DNA from: Cymodocea nodosa
Taxonomy: Eukaryota > Streptophyta > Magnoliopsida > Alismatales > Cymodoceaceae
Direction of reading: 5' to 3'
Length of the DNA stretch: 64,000 nucleotides
NCBI GenBank assembly: GCA_036874045.1
Contig: CM072339.1
Span: 3,975,501 to 4,039,500 of the forward strand
Of this stretch, positions 22,412-35,177 are shown piece after piece. A program made the translations under genes and the position numbers. Positions within the stretch are counted from its first letter, which is position 1, and every line of letters starts with the position of its first letter. The notes below the pieces were generated by a model. That model was not told the origin of the DNA, made no database searches, and worked only from the letters and a program-made list of their open reading frames with translations.

Positions 22412-23443
22412 TGCTTAGAATAAAAAAGTGCATATTATTAACAGTTAAATGATGGTTAATTGCATAATATTTAGCTTATCATATGAGAATTAAGCCATTG
22501 TTATAATTGCACTGTTATATGCTTTAATTGAAGAAACTACTTAATTTTGGGGAATTAATGTTAATTTAGTACATTTATGAACTGTCGGTAAATTACAGGC
22601 TATGAAATTCTTAAGTATCCGAAAATGCATCAGAGCATCGGATAGTTATAACTGTAACTCTCTGAAATGTTATTTTATGTTTAAACTACTGCTGACACGT
22701 GTTGAGAGCTGGTAGATTTACTTATGTTATAACTCGTTAAGTTAGTATAACTGCACGCATTGAGTTACATGAAAATATACTAAGGCAACGCGTTAAGTTA
22801 GCGTTATAAACTTAAGTTGTTATTTTTGCACGTGTTTTATAGTTAAATCAATGAAGGAAGTCCGTTGAGTTATCTGTAACTCCACGGACTATATATTTTC
22901 TAATATGCTACTGTAGGGAGAAAGAAATCATCGCTGTTGATCTGAAGGAAGGAAATCCAACCAATCATTCAAGCAGAAGTAGTTACCACTGAAGAAATAT
23001 AAAAGAAAAGAAGAAAAAAAGAAAGAGTGTGATCGATGGACAGTCAGTGTATACAGAGGAGGAGCACCGAGCTTTCTGCAGACAGTATCGGCGATTCTCC
23101 GAAGTATCACATCAACCATCGTATCACCACCATAAACACCAATCACCGGAGGTCTGTGAGGATACTTGCTTGATGTCGGGTCGATTCCAAGCCAAACACA
23201 GTGCCTGACAACAACTATGAGGAGTGATCGTGTCGCGGGAAGGGAAGACATTTTCACCAAGTGCCGACTCATATTTCAGGAGATCGTAAAGCTTTTAGCA
23301 TTGGCTTCAGGTTGATGCCTGTATGCTGAAGAGGAGATCATCTTCCAATTTTAGACTCGCGATTCTAAAGGGAGAGGAGACAGAATTGTAAGTGGTTCAA
23401 TTTTCAGTTGTGTAATCGCGTTGCAAGTAGTGTCGGAAGTATT
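22412..23443 (+). repeat. Athila LTR fragment, first half
   Basis: It starts TGCTTAGAATAAAAAAGTGC, one base from the LTR consensus start, directly after a purine-rich GGAGGAG run. It follows the LTR at 32836 to about its two-thirds point, with the same sequence through the GTGATCGATGGA and GTCGGAAGTATTTA regions. At about 23443 it switches into pol at a shared TATTTAGA-like word. Confidence 0.85.
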
Positions 23444-26151
23444 TAGACTATAGAATTAAAACATTTACCTCTTGAATTAACCCATATATTTCTAGAAGAT
23501 AAATGGACCTGTCCAATCATTATTGCTTCAGATTTGAAAGAGGATCGAATAGCTAAATTAAAAGATGTAGTAAAAAGTTATAAAGAAGCAATAGGATGGA
23601 CTTTGAACTGATATAAAAGGGTTAAGTTCAACTTTATGTTGTCACCACATATATTTAGAAGAGAATGCTAAACCTGTTAGAATTCCTGAGAGGAGATTAA
23701 ATCCAAACCTTAAGGAAGTAGTCAGGAAGGAAATAGTTAAATGGTTAGATAATGATATAATATATCTGATTTCTAATAGCTCGTGGGTTAGTCCAATCCA
23801 TGTAGTTCCTAAGAAATCAGGATTAACAGTTATTAGGAATGAAAGTCAAGACTTGATACCTACTAGAATTCAATCAGGCTGGAGAGTATGTATAGACTAT
23901 AGAAAGCTGAATGTTGTGACTAGGAAAAGTTCATTTTCCCCTTACCTTTTATAGATCAAATGTTGGAAAGATTAGCAAGGCAAGAATATTTTTGTTTCCT
24001 AGACGGGTATTCAAGGTATAATTAAATTCCAGTAGCATTAGAGGATCAAGAGAAAACAACTTTCACCTGTCCTAATGGAACTTATGCTTTTAAAAGAGTG
24101 CCATTTGGATTATGCAATGCACTAGCTACCTTTCAAAGGTGTGTGCAAGGCATATTTACTAGAATGACTGATGAATTTTTAGAAATATTTATGGATGATT
24201 TTACTGTATATGGAAACTCATATGAAGTGTGTTTATGCAATTTAGACCAAATATTAAAACGATGTGTGGAAAAAAATTTGGTTTTAAATTGGGAAAAATG
24301 TCACTTCATGGTTAAACAAGGAATAGTCTTAGGGCAAGTTGTTTCTAAAAAAAGGGTTGGAAGTAGATAAAGCTAAAATAGAAGTAATTTCTAATCTACC
24401 AGAACCTAAATCAGTAAAAGATATTAGATCATTTCTAGGACATGCTGGTTTTTATAGAAGATTTATTAAAGACTTTAGCAAGATAGCTAGACCTTTAAAC
24501 TAATCTATTAAAGATCTTCCATTTAACTTTGATAAAAATTGCAACGAAGCATTTTTCAGACTTAAGACTAGCTTAATTTCAACTCCTATAATTCAAGCAC
24601 CTAATTGGAACCATCCATTTGAGTTAATGTGCGATGCTTCTGATTTTGCTATAGGAGCAGTGTTAGGACAGAAAATAGAAAAATCTCCTAGAGTGATTCA
24701 TTATGCAAGCAAAACCTTAAATGATGCTCAAGTTAATTACACAACTACTGAAAAAGAATTATTAGCTGTTGTGTTTGCTTTAGAAAGGTTTAGATCATAT
24801 GTGATTGGAGCTAAAGTAATAGTATACACGGATCATTCAGCTCTAAAAAACATCTAATAAAGAAAAAAGAAACTAAAACCAAGATTGATCCGATGGATAT
24901 TATTATTGTAAGAATTCAATCTAGAAATTAAAGATAAAAATATTACTATTGGGAAGACCCTTACTTATTTAAAAAATGTCCTGATCTGGTTTTAAGGAGG
25001 TGTGTTCCAGAAACTGAATATTCGAGCATATTGTCTTTCTATCATGACCAAGCTTGTGGAGGACATTTTGGTTCAGGGAAAACTGCTGCAAAAATTCTGC
25101 AATGTGGGTTTTATTAGCCAACACTATTGAAAGATGCTCATAAATATTGCTTAAGTTATTTAAGATGTCAACTAATAGGAAGAATATCAAAGAGGAATAT
25201 GATGCCTCTTAATCCTATTGTTGAGGTTGAAATTTTTGATGTGTGGGGAATAGATTTTATGGGTCCATTTCCTATATCTAATCAATTTAATTACATATTG
25301 TTGGGGGTGGATTATGTATCTAAATGGATAGAAGCTATTCCTTCAAAAACTAATGATTACAAAGTTGTAATACAATTTATAAGAACAAATATATTTGCCA
25401 GATTTGGAATACCTAAAGCTATTATCAGTGATAGAGGAACTCATTTCTGTAATAGAAGTTTTGAAACCTTAATGAAGAAATATAGAATAAACCACAAAAT
25501 TGCAACATCATATCATCCGTAAACAAGTGGACAAGTAGAAAGTGCAAACAAACAAATTAAATTAATCTTGGAAAAAGTAGTAAATCCTACTAGAACAGAT
25601 TGGGCTAATAGATTGATTGATGCACTTTGGGCTTATAAAACTGGTTATAAAACGAGCTTAGGTATGTCACCTTTTAGGCTAGTATATGAAAAAAGTTGTC
25701 ATTTACCTGCTGAAATAGAACATAAAGCTTATTGGGCATTAAAAACTCTGAACGCTAATTTGAATCAAGCTACTGAAAATAGGAAAATGCATCTAATTTG
25801 AATTAGAAGAAATTTAGAAATGAAGCTTATTCAAAGACTGTAAGAGAAAAAGAGAAACTTAAATTCTGGCATGATAGAAAAATTATTCCTAAAAACTTTG
25901 AAATTGGACAAGATGTATATCTTTATATGGCTAGACTCCATAACCATCTAGGAAAATTAAGATCTAGATGGGCAGGACCTTATATAGTTCGAAATGTTTA
26001 TCCTTATGGAGCTATTGAAATTGAAAATCCTAAAAATCAGAATATATTTAAATCAAATGGACAAAGACTTAAACCTATTCTGAAAAAACCAAAAAGTTCC
26101 TTTGGAATTATAGAAGAAGTCAGAGTAGAGGACTACTCGAATTTTACTTAG
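23444..26151 (+). pseudogene. Athila B pol: RT, RNase H, integrase
   Basis: It begins inside the linker before RT. RT is out of frame early (shifts near 23610 and 23935), then readable from MPFGLCNALATFQRC to FLEIFMDDFTVYG, which holds the FMDD form of the polymerase site, and KCHFMVKQGIVLG. RNase H shows LMCDASDFAIGAVLGQK and [11 protein letters not shown] deletion after 24857 removes the region before integrase. Integrase keeps the catalytic triad: Asp in WGIDFMGPFP, Asp in ISDRGTHF and Glu in [10 protein letters not shown], the last after a TAA at about 25519. The C-terminal domain is open at 25927-26151. Many small indels and stops make it non-functional. Confidence 0.9.
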
Positions 26152-26905
26152 TAAGAAATTAGTTTTTATGTTTATATATATGTATAAAAAGAAAAAAAAC
26201 ATTAAAAATATATATAAAACATAAAAATAGTTGCGGTTCAACCGACTGGATCCATCGGTATGACCGGAAAATTAAAAAATATTTAGGTATGACCGAAGCG
26301 TAGCATCGGTATGACCGGAACATTAAAAAAATTTGGTTTTACCGAAACATAGTATCGGTTCAACCGAAAGAAAAGTAAAAAAATAATAAAAAATATTTTG
26401 GTCAAACCGAAGCATAGTATCAATTAAACCGGAAAAAAATTGTATATTAATTTTCAGAAAAAAATATTGGTTTTACCGAAACATAGTATCGGTTCAACCG
26501 AAAGAAAAATAAAAAAATAAAAAATATTTAGGTCTGACCGAAGCATAGTATCGGTTAAACCTGTAAAAAAATAGAAAAACTATTCTTCGTAATATTTTTA
26601 TTATTAGAATTGCTTGTACGAGGAGTCCGTTGAGTTACGCTTAACTCAACGAGCATACTCCGTTAAGTCTTGAGTTAGTCAACGAGCTTATTCCGTTGAA
26701 TTACCTGTAATACAACGGAGTACTGTAGCTACGACCGCAGATAAACTAGTAATAGTTGGTTCGGGAAATGACCCGATTACCCGCCTAAACTTAGCGCTTA
26801 TTTAAACTAAAACCTAGGGTTTTTGGGGGTCATTATCCGACAAAATCATTTAGAATCTAGAACAGTAGAAATCAAAGCGATTCCGTGCTGTTGTGTAACT
26901 CCACG
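26152..26905 (+). repeat. Pol / third-ORF gap with palindrome arrays (copy 2)
   Basis: 26230-26560 has repeated CGGTTCAACCGA / CGGTATGACCGGA / GGTTTTACCGAAACATAGTA words. 26625-26720 has CCGTTGAGTTA ... TAACTCAACG repeats. The leader with GCTTATTTAAACTAAAACCT precedes the ATG at 26906. Confidence 0.8.
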
Positions 26906-27976
26906 ATGAGGAAGATGACGCCTGAATTCTGGGAAGATGTTGATACATTAGAATTTCTGAAGGAATCAGAAGAGTGGCACACGCGACAAAAGATCAGAAA
27001 TGAGACAAGAGAGAAAGAGCTACAGAAGGTAGAATCAGAACTTTTCAAGTTTAGAAGAGATTTAGTAGATATGGATATATACAAATACCTCAAATAATGG
27101 AAACACGAATCAGAATAGCAACAGAAATAGCTGTAAGCAAGGAAAGACAAATAAGGCCAAGTAATGAAGTTGCCCTAGAATTAATCCAGCGTAAGTCCCG
27201 ACTCTGGTTCAAAAGACGAATCTGTAGACAAGCTAAATAGGTGATCTAGGGGCAAGAAAGGAAAGTAAATGAAGAGGCAACTAAAGAACGGGAGGAACCA
27301 ACTACTGAAAGACATCTTCCTAAGCAGCAGTAGTCTGGACCTTCTGTTCAACCATTTAAGTCATTGGCACGAGCAGAAATGATGGGGCCTTTGACTGAAG
27401 AAGAAATAAGAGAATTTGCAGAACTGGTTCAAGCTGGAAAAAATCAAGGAGAATCAGAAGATTTGGCAGTAGCTAAAGCACACCTGGTGTTTGATGCACT
27501 ATACAAAAAGAGGGCTGCAGAAAAGTTGAAAGCCCAATATAAAATTAAAGTGGAACAACATCAAGAAGCTACTACCAAAACTGTTGTTAGATATGCTGCA
27601 AAAGAAGCTGAAGCTGGTCCTTCAAGACCAACAATTATTGGAAGAATTAAATAGGAAGAACCAGTACCTGTGGTTCGAAAGCCTGCAGAGCCTATTTTTC
27701 TAGATTTAATTTCAAAAGATGAAGAGGAAGAATAGGCACAACTAATCAGAAAAAAGAAAGAAAAAGAAAAAGTGCCTGATTATGAAGAAATTAAATCTGA
27801 AGTACCAATTTTTACAGGGCCTATGGAGCAGATTTTTATTAGCCTGCTATTCGAATCTGAGGAGGAGCAAGAGGAGCAAAGAAAAGAAAAAAATCAGGCT
27901 GAAATTAGTTTGCAGTTTGTACAAGAAGAAACAGAAATAAGGGCAGAAACTGAATTGCCCGTGACTCCATCCCAAT
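26906..27976 (+). pseudogene. Athila third ORF, N-terminal half, copy 2
   Basis: This is the same protein as at 21452, starting MRKMTPEFWED. A frameshift at about 27070 moves it to another frame. TAG stops occur at 27247 (TGG in copy 3), at 27652 (CAG in copy 1) and at 27733 (CAG in copy 1). It continues further than copy 1, through GPMEQIFISLLFESEEEQ and LPVTPSQS, then joins an LTR fragment at about 27976. Confidence 0.8.
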
Positions 27977-29165
27977 CGGTTACCACAGAAGAAATATAAA
28001 AGAAAAGAAGAAAAAAAGAAAGAGTGTGATCGATGGACGGCCAATGTATACAGAGGAGGAGCACCGAGCTTTCTGTAGACAGTATCGGCGATTCTCCGAA
28101 GTATCACACCAACCATCGTATCACCACCATAATCACCAATCATCGGAGGTCTGTGAGGATACTTGCTTGATGTCAGGTCGATTCCAAGCCAAACACAGTG
28201 CCTGACAACAACTATGAGGAGTGATTGTGTCGCAGGAAGGGAAGACATTTTCACCAAGCGCCGACTCATATTTCAGGAGATCGTAAAGATTTTAGCCTTG
28301 GCTTCGGGTTGATGCCTGTATGCTGAAGAGGAGATCATCTCCCAATTCTAGACTCGCGATTCTAAAGGGAGAGGAGATAGAATTGTAAGTGGTTCAATTT
28401 TCAGTGGTGTAATCACGTTGCAAGTAGTGTCGGAAGTATTTACTGTCAAGGGAAATTACTTTACATTTCACCTTTTCGCCCCATTTCCATGTTCACATCA
28501 AAACAAAAATACCAAAAAACAATTTATCTTTGTTTGTATGTTGTATTTGAGTGTTGTATTGTTTGTGTTGTATCGTGATTAATGTTATCCGTATCAGTTT
28601 TATGATTGTTGTATGTTAGTTTTAATTTTACAATTTACTGAAATTGTTTCGTACAAAACAACTTAAAAATTTTAATGGTTACTGTTTGAATCAACTGAAT
28701 GTTAGTATTGCATAATGATAAATCCAATGTTAACTAGCATTAAAAAGCTTAATTGATATTATTTACAATCTGTGGAATCGCCCAATGGTTGGCCGAATTC
28801 CCTCTGTAAATAGCAGTATTATAAAGAAGAGACAGGCTCGTGGAGTTAACTTAAGTCCACGAGGATAGTCCGTTGAGTTAGCCATAACTCAACGAACTTA
28901 GTCCGTTGAGTTAACTGTAACTCAACGGAGTGCTTATTGAATATAAATTTGAATTGTTCACAATCAAACATTTCTTAAATTCGTCAGCAATTCCCTGTGG
29001 GATCGACCTGTACTTGCACACTGATACAATAAACACTGTGCACTTGTAGTTAAAGTACAAATTGGAATTGATATCTAAATTGTATTAAAGGTTGTTTGTT
29101 TACTTCTAAAAGAAAGAATAGGCATAAAGATAAATTAACTAAGTAAAAATAGAAGTAACAAATCC
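27977..29165 (+). repeat. Athila LTR fragment, second half, inside the third ORF
   Basis: It runs from the mid-LTR word ACCACAGAAGAAATATAAAAG to near the LTR end (GAAGTAACAAATCCATCCC) and equals about 33860-35020 of the 3' LTR. The third ORF resumes after it. Short matches at the joins (GTTACCAC, TCCATCCC) point to microhomology-guided recombination. It holds a CG-N3-AGTTA array at 28855-28935. Confidence 0.85.
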
Positions 29166-30323
29166 ATCCCTATCTGTTACAGAATAAGAAAGAACAGTAA
29201 CAGAACAAAATGGTAGTCAGGAGGAAAAAGAAAGAGCAGGAAATGAAGAGGCTGAAAGAAGCCATTTGGACAAAAATAATTTTACAGATTCCACTGAAGA
29301 ACAAGAAACTCTTCAGCAATTTATGGAGAAAATTCAAGACAAAGTGGAGAGTTCTGCCGACTCATCACCACAAACAGAAACAGAAATTCAGGAATCTATA
29401 GAGAATGTTCAAATGTAGCCTATAGAAGAGGAAGAGCAAGAGCAAACCCCTCTGGAACAACAAAGTCACCTTCTGACCCGACTGAAACAACAATTTTTAA
29501 TGAAGTACATTTTTGTAGTTAGGAAGCTTATATCAAATACCAAGAAATAAGGGGTTACGACATAATTTACAGTAGACCAGTAAATTAGGATGGAATGCAA
29601 TAAATCAAAGATTTATTTGAATTCTAAGGTCTACTGCAATTCATTTCTCAAGAAAGAGGGCATGTAGTATATAAGAATTTAGTGCCCTGTTTTTATGCAA
29701 ATTTAAGAGAATGAGAAAGAGGATTAATTTCCAACATAGAGGAAGCTGATGTACAGATAACACTAGAACTTCTCCACAACATTTTTGGTTTAAAGAATGA
29801 AGGAATAAGAAATTTAGAATATACAACTGCAGTTGAATGGACTAAACAGCAAATTAAGGATTGTTTAGCTATCAATCCTGGTGTGCCATTATTAAACAGA
29901 TTGAAGAATTTAAATGGTAAAGCACACATGGTAGCTAACATTATGATTAAGAATATCTATCAACGACAGGGCCATGATATAGAATTAAGTCAATTTGTCA
30001 AATGGGCGACATATGCAGTTGTAAATAAGATCCAAATAAATTCGTTTGTAGTTTTTATCTCCAAGCTGAAAACAATGAAGAAGAAATTATTTTATGGGGA
30101 TTTGATTCCACTACTGATGGTGGACTATATCGATTTCACGAAATGGACATCAAAAAGGATCAGATCTAGAACCATTTCAGTGAAAGAATATAGAAATTTT
30201 GTAGATACAGAACTAGCTGTACTTTCTAGAGGAATTACAGGAGTAGTAGAGAGGATTAATCAATTAGAACTTCAATTAGAAAAACTTCAAAAGGAAGTAG
30301 ATGAACTTAGGCATAGAGATTAA
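29166..30323 (+). pseudogene. Athila third ORF, C-terminal half, copy 2
   Basis: It continues the ORF interrupted at 27976, at first in a shifted frame. The conserved block has YKNLVPCFYANL, ADVQITLELLHNIFGLKNEG, LNGKAHMVANIMIKNIYQRQ, YAVVNKIQINSFVVF and KKLFYGDLIP. It is open from 29883 to a TAA at 30323 and ends in a coiled coil (LELQLEKLQKEVDELRHRD). Stops within 29400-29720 are mainly TAG or TAA. It aligns along its whole length with the third ORF of the copia element at 11524-13760. No membrane anchor is seen. Confidence 0.85.
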
Positions 30324-31260
30324 ATTGTATTGTTCGTCTACTTGTGTAAAATTGTATGATGTACTTGTAATGTAATTGATTCATATTAATGAATGTAAAT
30401 TTTTCAGATGCAATTTTCATATATGTTTTGAATGTGAAATGAATGGAATTTATTGAATATTATTTAATTTGTGGAACATTATGAATGAATATGTAACAGA
30501 TTTACAATTTGCTGAATGACAAGATAACTGCTTAAAAATTTCTGCATGTTGTAAGGTAAAATGTAAATTCTGCATAACATAAAATGACCTGCAAGTTAAA
30601 TCTTTATATCATGTTCAGATTTAAAAGTATTTTAATTAGAATGATGCATTAATGACATAGATTTAACTTAATTTCAGTTAGCAGAATGAAGAAGAAAAAA
30701 AGAACAGAGAGGAACTTACGAGAGTAAAACCTAGAAGTTGCTAAGTGTTAACTCAACGAAATAAGTCCGTTGAGTTAAACGTAACTCCACGAGGTCAGTA
30801 ATATAATATAAGGTCACTCCATTGAGTTATCAGTAACTCAACGAAGTTAGTTCGTGGAGTTAGCAATAGTAACCGACTGTATTCTGTTGAGTTATTTATA
30901 ACTCAACGAGGTTAGTTCGAGGATTAAGCAAAACGGTTATTCTTTTAACCAAGAACGAAACTTCATCGGTTTAGCGGTTACCAAAATTTGAAATTAGTAG
31001 TGGTACACGTACCCATAAAAATAAAAACCACGATGCACGTTGCAAGCCACGTTCTTGCAATGAGATTTATTCACTTTATGAATGTGTAGTATATATATAA
31101 AACAGAATGTTATTTACAAGTTACCAACACTTTTAAAAGAAAGGAGAATGCGTTGGAGGAATTGGAAGGAGAAGCAGCTGATTCAACTTCATTCAACAAC
31201 AAATATTTATTGAATGGAAAGCTTCAGACTGGTATGTAATTAATCTTCTGTTATTTACTT
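30324..31260. other. Third-ORF / gag spacer of Athila B
   Basis: This is AT-rich noncoding sequence. 30745-30930 holds an array of CCGTTGAGTTA and CGTGGAGTTA inverted repeats. The same arrangement occurs at 45669-46653. Confidence 0.75.
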
Positions 31261-31450
31261 ATGAGCACATAGACTCGTTCTCTAAGTACTAAACGATTAG
31301 TAAGAACACCTACCTAGGAATTTTCATTGTAGAGGAGTACTAAAAAATTTTCTAAACTAAACTTTAACGAAATTCTTTGGGGTGTAGCTAACCTTTCTTT
31401 AAAAGAGAACGTAGAGATCGCTGCTCCACTAGAAAAACCATTAAAACTTA
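31261..31450 (+). pseudogene. Gag N-terminal remnant of Athila B, downstream of the third ORF
   Basis: An ATG at 31261 opens text matching the gag of Athila C at 46654 (STKRLVRTPT, FNEI, GVANLSLKEN). TAG stops are present. At about 31450 a deletion removes the rest of gag and the region where Athila C has the F-box frame; sequence resumes with GTGAGCCACCAAAGGCATAG, the equivalent of about 49040. Confidence 0.8.
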
Positions 31451-32835
31451 TTCTAGGAAACCAACTGGCTTACTTGTGAGCCACCAAAGGCATAGGAGCC
31501 TGGGTTCCACACAAAATACTGATTTATTAATATCTGTTAAATGTTATTTTGTTATATATTCTGCGTTTATCTGTGAATGAAAAGTTTTTCAAAAAAAAAA
31601 TCAGAATATGCAGAAAGAGATACAAATGAAACAAGGTATGTAACCAATTACTCATCTTGAATTTTAAATCAACAAACCTGTAGCCATGCTTGCTTCAATT
31701 ACTATACTTATTGTCAAATCATTTACATTGAGAACAATGCAAAATGTAGGTATGGTGGGGGAGGTAATTGAAGTAACAGCCATGTAAGTTTGTTAATTAA
31801 AGGAATTAAAATGGTACTGCAAGGTTTTGAGGAAATTGAAAATTTTTATGAACTTACTGTAACTATCCGATATTGAGACTGTAAAATTTTTATAAACTAT
31901 AACTGCTTGAATGTTATATTTAAAAGGCTATATAAGATGCTATTGAATTTACTATTTATGCAAATCTAGATATAGTATCTTATGTTTTTTTTGAACTTCA
32001 TGAATTTAACAATTTCACGATTTTAAAATGAAATCAGAATGCTTAATGAAAAATCAATAAATTATCTGAAGTCTTGAAGGAGCTGAGATATGAATTCTAA
32101 ATTAAATGAAACACATATGATTAAATATACATTTAATTTGACTGATTGAACTTGTAGAATGATTTATGTGTAGATCTTATTAAACTACAGAAAAAGTATG
32201 AGCCTATTGTTATGGATTCATATTTTCAGTAAATGATAGAAGCAGGACTATATGAGATTGGTGTTTTACTACATCTGTATTAATGAAATACATACATATA
32301 TAGTATGTGATTAATGTTTTGTTTTGTGCTTGTGTTGTAAAAAAAAAAAAAAACATATACTGTACTGAAAAGATACAAGTGTTTTGTGAAATACAGATAT
32401 CTTATGAATCGAGTATATTTTTTGTTATCTAGAATTGCTGAAATATGAATCTGGAATTGACTTTTAAAGTTGTTTAATGGAGATACAATTCTTTATTCTA
32501 CTTGTCTTAATCAGATTGAGTTGGATTGTACTTTGATTCGTATGTTGTTGAAATTTCTTCTAGAAATCTTATTGAAAAATTTAGGATGATAGATGATGAA
32601 AAGAAGAACAAACGATAATATAATTAACACTTATGTGATGATGATATACTTTGTATGTAATTTGCATATATTCTAAGTATATTTGCAGGTTGATTACTGA
32701 AACATATAGAATATATTTTTTATGCTAAACAGAAGAAAAAAGAAATGAGAAGAATTAATTCTAGCACTTTTAGAAAGACCAATTAATTAGATCTCAGTTA
32801 GCTAAGGGACTACCAAAATTTAGGTATGGGGGAAG
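31451..32835. other. 3' spacer of Athila B up to the polypurine tract
   Basis: This is AT-rich noncoding sequence matching 49020-50688 of Athila C, but without the 230-bp block found there. It ends in TATGGGGGAAG, the polypurine tract, directly before the LTR. Confidence 0.8.
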
Positions 32836-35057
32836 TGTTTAGAATGAAAAGGTGCATATTATTAACGGTTAAATGATGGTTAATTGCATAATATTTAGCT
32901 TATCATATAAGAATTAAGCCATTATGTTATAATTGCAATGTTATATGCTTTAATTGAAGAATCTACTTAATTTGGGGAAATTAATGTTAATTTAGTACAT
33001 TTCTAAACTGTTGATAAGTTGCAGGCTGTGAAATTCTTAAGTATCCTAATTTTCTGATATTTCGGACAGTTATGTTTAACATACCGAACATATTCGAACA
33101 GTTATGTTTAACAAACCGATTGCTGAACAGTTATGTTTTGACAAAATATTTTATTATTTCCTAAAGTACCTGTGTCGAAACCATAATGAATGACTTAAGT
33201 GAACTTTCAGTGAGTTATCTATAACTATCCGAAATTGCAGTTGGGCATCGAATAGTTATCCCTATAACTCTCTGAAATCTCTTTTTATTTATAAAATAGG
33301 TGAGGACACGTGTCATGTTCAGGGAAAGTGACTTAAGTGGATTTTAGTGAGTTATCTCTAACTATCCGAAATGCATCTCAGCATCGGATAGTTAGACCTG
33401 TAACTCTCCGAAATGTTATTTTATGATTAAACTGCTGCTGACACGTGTCGAGATCTGGTAGATTTACTTAAGTTATATATCGGTGAGTTATTTGTAATTA
33501 TCCAAAATGCATCTAAGCATCGGATAGTTAAGTTTATAAGTATCTGAAATGCACCTGAGCATCGGATAGTTAAATTTATGCACATGTTGAATTTAAATGC
33601 TTTAGTATATCACGTGTGATGCACATGTTTAACTCGTTAAGTTAGCATAACTGTATGCATTGAGTTACATGAATACACACTAAGGCAACACGTAACGTTA
33701 GCAGCTTATTTCTTTATATTTTCTAATATGCCACTATAGCGGTTGCAGGAACAAACAGTTGGAAGAGAAAAAAACCACGTTTGTACGTATCGCACAGGGA
33801 AAGAAATCATCGCTGTTGATACGAATGAAGGAAATCCAATCGACCATTCAAGCAGAAGCAGTTACTACTGAAGAAATATAAAAGAAAAGAAGAAAAAAGA
33901 AGAAGGGTGTGATCGATGGGCGGACCGTGTGTGTAGAGGAGGATCAACGTTGCAATTCTCTGAAGTACCACACCAACCATCATCATCACTACCATAATCA
34001 CCAACCATCGGAGGTCTGTGAGAATACTTTCTTGATGTCGGGTCGATTTCGAGCCAAACACAGTGCCTGATAACCATTGTGAGGAGTGATCGCGTCGCGG
34101 GAAGGGAGGCCATTTTCACCAAGCGCCAACTCATATTCCAGGAGATCGTAAAGCTTTTAGCCTTGGCTTCAGGTTGATGCCTGTATGTTGAAGAGGAGAT
34201 CATCTTGCAATTCTGGACTCGTGATTCTATAGGGAGAGGAGACAGAATTGTAAGTGGTTAATTTTCAGTAGTGTAATCACGTTGCAAGTAGTGTCAGAAG
34301 TATTTACTATCAAGTGAGATTACTTTACATTTCACCTTTCGCCCATTTCCATATATTAAAACAAAAATACCAAAAACAATTTATCTATGTTTGTATATTG
34401 TATTTGAGTGTTGTATTGTTTGTGTTGTATCATTATTAATGTTATCTTTGTTAGTGTTGTGATTGTTTTATGTTGTTTTAGATTTACAGCTTACTGAAAT
34501 TGGTTCGTTCAACAGACTTAAAGATTTTAATGATTACGATTTGAATTATCTGAATGTTAGTATTGCCTAATGATAAATCCAATGTTTACTAACATTAAAG
34601 AGCTTAATTGATGTTATTTACAATCTGTAGAATCGCCCAATGGTTGGCCGAATTCCTTTGTAAATAGCAGTATTAAAAAGAAAAAGACAGGCTCATGGAG
34701 TTAACTTAAGTCCACGAGGTTAGTCCGTTGAGTTAGCCATAACTCAATGAACTTTGTCCGTTGAGTTAACTGTAATTCAACGGAGAGCTTATTGAATATA
34801 TAAATTTGATTGTTAACAAACGAATAGTTCTCAAGTTCTTCAGCAATTCTCTGTGGGATCGACCTATACTTGCACACTAATACAATAGACACTATGCACT
34901 TCCAGTTAAAGTACAAATTGGAATTAATATCTAAATTGTATTAAAGGTTGTTTGTTTACTTCTAAAAGAGAGAATAGGCATAAAGATAAATTAACTAAGT
35001 AAAAACAGAAGTAACAAATCCAAGTTTTTCTAGTGTAGTGTTGGGAAAACACAAACA
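32836..35057 (+). repeat. Athila B 3' LTR, complete
   Basis: It starts TGTTTAGAATGAAAAGGTGC after a GGGGGAAG polypurine tract and ends ACACAAACA (2222 bp). It contains CG-GAT-AGTTA palindromes at about 33050-33560, a CG-TTA-AGTTA word at about 33640, and CCGTTGAGTTA repeats at 34690-34785. Short frames inside it are not conserved as proteins between LTR copies. Confidence 0.9.
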
Positions 35058-35177
35058 TTAGGAAAGGACAAATGTACAATAGGTCTACATAAGTAAAGCA
35101 ATCTATATATAATCAATAAGGATAGACATACCACAATAAGGGAAATGACAAGAAAATGGAATTACACAAGGTTCAGT

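Larger units (their letters stand above)
18987..35057 (+). mobile_element. Athila-type Ty3/gypsy element B, rearranged
   Basis: A 5' LTR stub and an Asp-tRNA-type primer site open the element, and an intact polypurine tract and 3' LTR (32836-35057) close it. Between them the order is: zinc-knuckle block; RNase H and integrase-end remnants; leader; third-ORF N half; LTR start fragment (22412-23443); RT to integrase (23444-26151); leader; third-ORF N half again; LTR middle-to-end fragment (27977-29165); third-ORF C half; gag remnant; 3' spacer. The internal junctions fall at short matching words. This could reflect template switching during reverse transcription or recombination between neighbouring copies. 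No complete frame survives. Confidence 0.8.

Noticed and set aside
22928-23272. Conserved minus-strand frame, also at 27847-28269 and 33865-34203
   Set aside because: It is repeated only because it lies in LTR copies, and its length and frame vary between copies.
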